Shown here: positions 14,765-18,584 of the stretch, piece by piece
How positions within the stretch are numbered: position 1 is the first letter of the stretch
How the letters are laid out: every line of letters begins with the position of its first letter
Assembly: GCA_021826835.1 (NCBI GenBank)
Contig: JAKAYH010000008.1
Span: 1-18,584 of the forward strand
Source: Thermoplasmata archaeon
GTDB taxonomy: Archaea; Thermoplasmatota; Thermoplasmata; Thermoplasmatales; Thermoplasmataceae
Direction: 5' to 3'
DNA length: 18,584 nucleotides
Translations under genes and position numbers: made by a program
The notes under the pieces: generated by a model
Databases searched by the model: none
Told to the model about the DNA's origin: nothing
Seen by the model: the letters and a program-made list of their open reading frames with translations, nothing else

Positions 14765-15070
14765 GTGAAGAGACGTTTCGTCTTTGTTAAGTCTAAAATA
14801 ACCATACGTTTCGATGAGGCTGGGTTTATATTGGCGATTACGACTGTGAATGCCTATAAAAAACAATATAAAAACTTCCAAAGTAAATTTAGAAATACAG
14901 GAATTGCAAAAAGCCTGCTCATCTCTAACGGTACTAATTTGTTTATTTCTCTGTTATCTGGACTAAAAAATTATTTCAGCTGGCAGGTTTCCCTGGTGAT
15001 TTTAACTCCATATTCAGTCGCTTTCATTATTGTACTTTTTACTCTTTATTTACAAGAAAAAAGTATCTAA
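14765..15070 (+). pseudogene. Probable C-terminal fragment of an MFS-type transporter
   Basis: This 101-codon open frame starts only at a GTG. Residues ~38-100 (SKFRNTGIAKSLLIS, then two hydrophobic segments near 50-62 and 72-93, ending LYLQEKSI) resemble the last third of an MFS transporter, where P-x-x-x-R-x-T-G precedes the final helices. The intact transporter in this window has PTQIRGAGEGYN at the matching place. The N-terminal ~30 residues look non-native. It is probably a decayed remnant rather than a functional small membrane protein. Confidence 0.35.
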
Positions 15071-15125
15071 TTTTAGTTCATGTTAACCTATTTACTTCTA
15101 AGTTCATTCGCGACTTTCCAGCAAC

Positions 15126-15320
15126 TTAGATTTCCTTGCCATAATTTGGACACGTAATATTATCGCAATAGAAGTGTGAATGATTCAGATTCTTCTCATA
15201 GTCAATTTCTTCTCTGACAACATAATCCCCATCCCAGTGCACTGTTTGTGTCATGCCTCCATTAATCACTTCTTTTCTCTTCCCACTTTTGCACTCGGGG
15301 CAAGTACCTTTCACCGCCAT
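15126..15320 (-). CDS. Small zinc-ribbon protein
   Basis: This is a 64-aa protein from ATG 15320. It has two Cys pairs, CPEC near the N-terminus (C7, C10) and CDNITC near the C-terminus (C52, C57, followed by PNYG), the layout of a zinc ribbon. The middle is polar (GGMTQTVHWDGDYVVREEID). A possible box A (TTTATTAG on the minus strand, around 15346-15353) lies ~26 nt upstream. Such stand-alone zinc ribbons are frequent in archaeal mobile elements and may bind nucleic acid or protein; the function here is unknown. It is oriented with the recombinase genes but has its own promoter. Confidence 0.65.
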   Translation of the reverse strand: MAVKGTCPECKSGKRKEVINGGMTQTVHWDGDYVVREEIDYEKNLNHSHFYCDNITCPNYGKEI

Positions 15321-15384
15321 AACACCACGAACTTATGCACAAGAAAACTAATAAACCTTCGCTAAAATTTAATACATCTCCTGG

Positions 15385-15609
15385 TCACTTCATTCTTCTC
15401 TCTTTATTTTCAACTTGATCCTGCAGATGGCTCAGGAGATCCAGTGCTTCATTGAGCGGATTCAAAACCTGATTCTGCCCTACTGCATTAAACCATTTCA
15501 GGCCACTCATATCTATATCTGCTCTCCTGAAAAGCTTCATTGAGATGTTAATGTTATCAATAACTTTTGGAATCAACTTCTTTGGATTATGAGACATAAA
15601 ACCGTTCAT
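15385..15609 (-). CDS. Small unknown protein downstream of the recombinase
   Basis: This is a 74-aa protein starting at ATG 15609 (or ATG 15597 at residue 5), only 4 nt after the end of the recombinase frame and on the same strand, so probably co-transcribed. It is a charged, helical sequence (PKKLIPKVIDNINISMKLF, then NPLNEALDLLSHLQDQVENK) with no recognised motif. The C-terminal helix could mediate dimerisation. I cannot assign a function; a role with the integrase, such as directionality or copy control, is conceivable but unsupported. Confidence 0.55.
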   Translation of the reverse strand: MNGFMSHNPKKLIPKVIDNINISMKLFRRADIDMSGLKWFNAVGQNQVLNPLNEALDLLSHLQDQVENKERRMK

Positions 15610-15613
15610 CTGA

Positions 15614-15967
15614 TTAAGAGCGTTCTCCCGTTCTTTCCTTCTGCAATAACATTAAAGTAAGCATATCACTGCGTGCCTGCCCTGGTGGAAGGTTCTGATA
15701 AATAGCCTTCATCTCTTCAGGTATCAGATCAAGTATGGCCTTTGAAACTTCATCCTCTCTTTCCTTCATCTTCAGTGCCTCACCTGCATCCAGTGGCAAC
15801 CAGCAGTACCTGCAGTATTTGGCATCAGGAAGGTTATCATTTCCGCATCTACTGCACTTCACAGGTTTCTTTGTTTGTATGATGGTATCTTCTTTTTTCA
15901 TTCCATACGCCTTCAGGATTGCAGATTTCTGTGCCTCTGCGGATAGGTGAACGTATACTGCACTCAT
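15614..15967 (-). pseudogene. Tyrosine recombinase C-terminal part (catalytic Tyr and zinc ribbon) after in-frame TGA
   Basis: This continues the reading frame of the recombinase at 15983-16882, separated from it by a TGA at 15983-15985 and a few codons. It supplies the nucleophile in GSKMSAVYVHLS (Tyr at position 310 of the full frame), then a C-terminal zinc ribbon with CSRC and CRYC pairs and an amphipathic helical tail. That is the known layout of a group of archaeal integrases. The ATG at 15967 (codon 306) could allow internal restart, but a product lacking the R, K and H-x-x-R residues could not recombine alone. The full frame is 422 codons, a normal family length. Confidence 0.8.
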
Positions 15968-15982
15968 TTTTGATCCATGAAC

Positions 15983-16882
15983 TCAACCCATCTGAGATTC
16001 CAATGGTGCCTCTGCCACTGAACCTGCCAGAATGGATGCACGTGTATGTCTGTATAAGTGCGGATGAATTCTTTCCTTTATTCCTGATCTTTCCTTTATC
16101 CTTTGGAATATCTGCCTCAGTGCATTGTAATCCAGTTCCTTAGATTCACCAGTCCGGTTCACCTTCACGAAGAGCGGTGCTTCTCTGCTGTTCTTATCAG
16201 GATGGACATCGAGCCATTGCCTCAGGTATATAGGAGATTCTCCTACAACCACAACCTGCCTGTAGCCTGTCTTTCCTGACCTCACACGGAGAACCAATCC
16301 GTAATCTTCAAATTCCAGATCCTTTATCTGCCTGTTCAGAAGTTCACCTGCTCTTACTCCAGAATCGTATAGAAGGCTCAATATTGCCTTATCGCGTGCG
16401 TTCTCACAGGCATCTATCATTCTCTGATGGAGCTCAGGTGATATTATCTCCTTCTCCATATGCCGTGATAATTTGGTATTGGTCTTTACGAGCTTCAGGA
16501 ATTTAGGCGGACTGTTATCATTAAGCCACCTGTAAAACTGACGTGCTGTGGCTTTGATATTCCGTTTTGTCACGTCCATGGCATCCTTAAGCTCTTCTTT
16601 CTGATCAGGCTTCTGCTTCTTTTTTACTACAACCTTATGGTTGTTAATCTGCTCAACCAGATCCTTAATGTCCTCCTCAGAAGGATCCTGAAGCTTATCC
16701 TTCATTATCCGTGAAATAAAACGCATTTGTGAATAAAGGATGTAGACGCGTGATGGTGAAATTTCAGATCGGATTTTCTGATCTCTTATGAACCTCTCAA
16801 TCAAATCCTTATTTTCCGGTGATTCATTGGCCAATCTTTCCTTCTGACGTTCAATCCGGTTTCCATAGTCATACACTGCCAT
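15983..16882 (-). pseudogene. XerC/D-like tyrosine recombinase (integrase), truncated by in-frame TGA
   Basis: This 299-aa open part starts at ATG 16882. A SAM-like core-binding domain (~1-135) is followed by the catalytic domain with R177 (YDSGVRAGELL), K204 (SGKTGYRQV) and H275-x-x-R278 (HPHLYRHTRA). The frame stops right after ESQMG at a TGA (15983-15985). In related archaeal integrases that codon is Trp of the G-W-V-x-G-S motif, which sits at the His/Trp catalytic position. Translation resumes in the same frame with VHGSKMSAVYVH, so one TGG-to-TGA change explains the break. TGA serves as the normal stop of many intact genes here, so reassignment is unlikely. The likely state is a recently inactivated integrase of an integrated element, or a sequencing error. 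Confidence 0.88.
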
Positions 16883-16902
16883 GCCATCATGAACCGGTGA
16901 AG

Positions 16903-16928
16903 GTATTAAGAAATACTATCGTATTTCT
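16903..16928 (-). promoter_or_regulatory. Integrase promoter with overlapping 20-bp hairpin/operator
   Basis: On the minus strand CTTAATA (16904-16910) lies about 26 nt before the recombinase ATG at 16882 and would give a leaderless transcript. Overlapping its upstream side, AGAAATAC-TATC-GTATTTCT (16909-16928) is a perfect inverted repeat with 8-bp arms and a 4-base centre. This is a plausible binding site for a regulator of integrase expression. Confidence 0.45.
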
Positions 16929-17096
16929 ACTGCGATTATCTATCACATTTTTGATTATCATTAATTCCCTTAAGTTCGTCATGAGTCATTTTGGGTTGAT
17001 TTTACTTTGCTTCTGTATTCCTGTAAAATAGCCATTTAAGCAGCTTTGCCCCTAAAGACCATTTTGCAAAAGTACTGTCATAAAATCGGCTGCACA

Positions 17097-17104
17097 ATAT
17101 TAAT
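17097..17104 (+). promoter_or_regulatory. Box A of the secreted-protein gene
   Basis: ATATTAATA is centred near 17101, which predicts RNA starting at about 17127. That is exactly the ATG at 17128, not the ATG at 17140, supporting 17128 as the ancestral leaderless start. The rest of the intergenic region 16929-17096 shows no gene or RNA that I recognise. Confidence 0.45.
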
Positions 17105-17139
17105 AACTTTTAACAGTGTTTATTATTATGAATTAAAAA

Positions 17140-18075
17140 ATGCTCTCTATCTTTGCCATTATGGCGTGCTTTATAGTAATAATACCCGCCGCTAGCTCCG
17201 CAGTAGTTGTGCCACAAAAGGGTTCAGAATACCAACTTGGGAGAGCAACAGTATCATTTAAACAGGCTTATGCTACTATTAAGATTGGTCAGACGATAGT
17301 GACACAGTCCTGGAAGATTTATGAATACTCGAACGGGCAGATGACTCCTGTTCAGCTTCAATGGAATAACAGCTTGGAGGTCAAACAGCACAGTAACCCA
17401 TACTACGTTCTTACCGCAATTAGTAAGACTGTAAAGGTCGGGGCAATAACAGGTGGCATTACTGGGGGAGTTGAACAAGCTATAGTGATTACCAATCTGC
17501 TTCCTAGCAATGCTACGTTTGTGGTCCATCATCAGCTTTATGTATCCTCAAATGGTAGCCTGGTCGTTGCCGGAAATAATTTCGACGATAGATTAAATTA
17601 TAGAACAAATACCAATGAGGTGGCCCAGAGTTATTCCATTCCCACCGCAACAAATTCGATAGTCTCGAATGGTATAACTATTGATTGGTTAAATGCAGAA
17701 TCTACGTTTATTGGAGGCGAAGTGACCATGACACCAGCTTCAAACCAACTTACAGCTAGTTTTGGTCTCATCACGATACCTAATAATGGAACATTTACAA
17801 TCGATCCCTCTATTAGTTCATACCCCGTCGAAGCAGGCGCATTCTCGATTTACGATAGTTCATATAACTTATTAGGAGAATACACTCTGAGTGCTATGGC
17901 GCCGGATAACTATGTATCACCGGGAGTGGATTTCTCGGTATCGGGTGCTACGGCGTATCAACCCGTGAATTCAAATTATGGCGTACACGAAATAAAGAAT
18001 ACTTTGTCTTGGAATGGCGACAACCTTGGAAACAGCCCGAGTAATCAGCCTAATGGTGTTTATTTATACTGGTAA
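17140..18075 (+). pseudogene. Secreted or surface protein, N-terminal part, ended by in-frame TAA
   Basis: The N-terminus is a signal peptide or membrane anchor (MLSIFAIMACFIVIIPAASS, cleavage possible after SSA). It lacks the usual basic residues because the in-frame ATG at 17128 is cut off by a TAA at its third codon (17134-17136): the ancestral start probably read M-N-K-K-M-L-S. The mature part is Ser/Thr/Asn/Tyr-rich with many N-glycosylation sequons (NNS, NAT, NGS, NGT), low in charge and Cys-free, typical of acidophile surface proteins. Beta-rich segments such as GTFTIDPSIS are visible. The frame ends at TAA 18073-18075, but the same frame stays open and similar in composition to 18528, so the full protein would be ~460 aa. 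The family is not recognised. If the ATG at 17140 is used, a 311-aa secreted product could still be made. Confidence 0.7.
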
Positions 18076-18528
18076 AACCTGTACTATCAGGAGCACAGCA
18101 ACTCTACTGCATTATATAATTTGCTAGAAGTCGTTATGATTATCCTTAAGGCTGTTGCAACCCTTTATGGGGTCTCTTTCTTAGATCCATTTGGCCTTGT
18201 CCAGTTTAGTAATCCTAACAATCAGGGCTGGAATTCCGTCACTAACGACCAAAATGCTGGCACAAATCAAGGGAAGAATTTCCAATACTACAACGTCTTG
18301 GGTACTACATGGTTCCTCTACGGTTTCATACCTGAATTCAAATGGAGCTACCTCCTCGGTCTGTGGACAAATAGCGACTACTACAATTACGATCCAGCCT
18401 CAAATGCTATCGAAGAGTTTACTTATACCTCTACAATCTGGTTGGTAAATCAAAATGTGAACTCCCCTCCGCTTTATGGTAGCGTTAACTCGATTAGCTT
18501 CTACACTGGGGCCGAGGGACCTGCGTAA
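18076..18528 (+). pseudogene. Same secreted protein, C-terminal part after the TAA
   Basis: Translated in the same frame as the preceding segment, this starts NLYYQEHSNSTALYNLLEVV and runs to TAA 18526-18528, with the same Asn/Tyr/Ser/Trp-rich make-up (FSNPNNQGWNS, WTNSDYYNYDPASN). It has no signal peptide of its own; the hydrophobic ILKAVATLYGVSFL near its start looks like an internal strand or helix. A TAY-to-TAA change at 18073-18075 would account for the break. The ATG at 18136 or TTG at 18121 are not credible native starts. Bases 18529-18584 hold nothing recognised. Confidence 0.6.
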
Positions 18529-18584
18529 TTTTGAGGTAGTATGATAATCGGGTCTAGAGCATCTAAAATCTTTATTCTGGTTAT

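Noticed and set aside
15983..15985. TGA read as tryptophan (altered genetic code) in the integrase
   Set aside because: TGA ends many intact genes in the window, including ATGA overlaps inside the operon (7095-7097, 10437-10439, 11831-11833), so it is a normal stop codon here.
1..18584. CRISPR array, tRNA genes or integrase attachment repeats
   Set aside because: No regularly spaced repeats, no tRNA cloverleaf motifs and no convincing direct repeat flanking the integrase region were seen by eye.

Overview
The window looks like a stretch of an archaeal chromosome, most likely from the Thermoplasmata (Thermoplasmatales and relatives). The reasons are an archaeal 5S rRNA closely resembling what I recall of Thermoplasma 5S, box A (TTTAAATA-like) promoters placed about 26 nt before start codons (leaderless or nearly leaderless mRNAs), GGTGAT-type ribosome binding sites inside operons, and archaeal mobile-element families (a DUF2080 plus ISH3-like transposase pair, and an integrase with a C-terminal zinc ribbon). 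The taxonomic call is inference; no search was run.

Layout. 1-98: 3' part of a 5S rRNA with a T-rich terminator. 324-857: hypothetical protein. 905-1075 (-): a frameshifted AbrB/SpoVT-like remnant. 1167-3290 (-): a long prokaryotic Argonaute with an apparently intact PIWI catalytic set. 3333-4743: an insertion sequence with 14-bp terminal inverted repeats, a small DUF2080 gene and a frameshifted DDE transposase. 4758-12669 (+): one tightly packed ten-gene operon. 12670-13297: no intact gene, with a possible degraded coding remnant. 13298-14656 (-): an unrecognised 452-aa protein. 14765-15070: probable transporter fragment. 15126-16882 (-): a zinc-ribbon protein, a small protein and a tyrosine recombinase interrupted by an in-frame TGA. 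17128-18528 (+): a secreted or surface protein interrupted by in-frame TAA codons.

The centrepiece is the operon. It encodes a GntR/FadR-type regulator, a DUF6282 amidohydrolase-like protein, a GalB-type 4-oxalomesaconate hydratase, a LigK/GalC-type aldolase, an MFS transporter, a phthalate-dioxygenase-type Rieske oxygenase, an 83-aa unknown, the LigA and LigB subunits of a type II extradiol dioxygenase, and an extended SDR dehydrogenase. Together these read as import and oxygenation of an aromatic acid, followed by 4,5-cleavage of protocatechuate (or gallate) to pyruvate and oxaloacetate. No LigC-type (Gfo/Idh) dehydrogenase or classical LigI lactonase is recognisable. The SDR overlaps ligB, where ligC would be expected, and the DUF6282 gene precedes galB and ligK, so both are good candidates for non-orthologous replacements. 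A perfect 18-bp palindrome between the operon's box A and its predicted transcription start is a likely operator for the GntR protein. This bacterial-style catabolic cassette, next to an IS and degraded genes, looks horizontally acquired.

The insertion sequence lies exactly between two divergent promoters, those of the Argonaute gene and the catabolic operon, each within about 15 bp of an IS end. The right-hand part of the window shows decay of an integrated element: the recombinase loses a conserved Trp codon to TGA, and the adjacent surface-protein gene has in-frame TAA codons.
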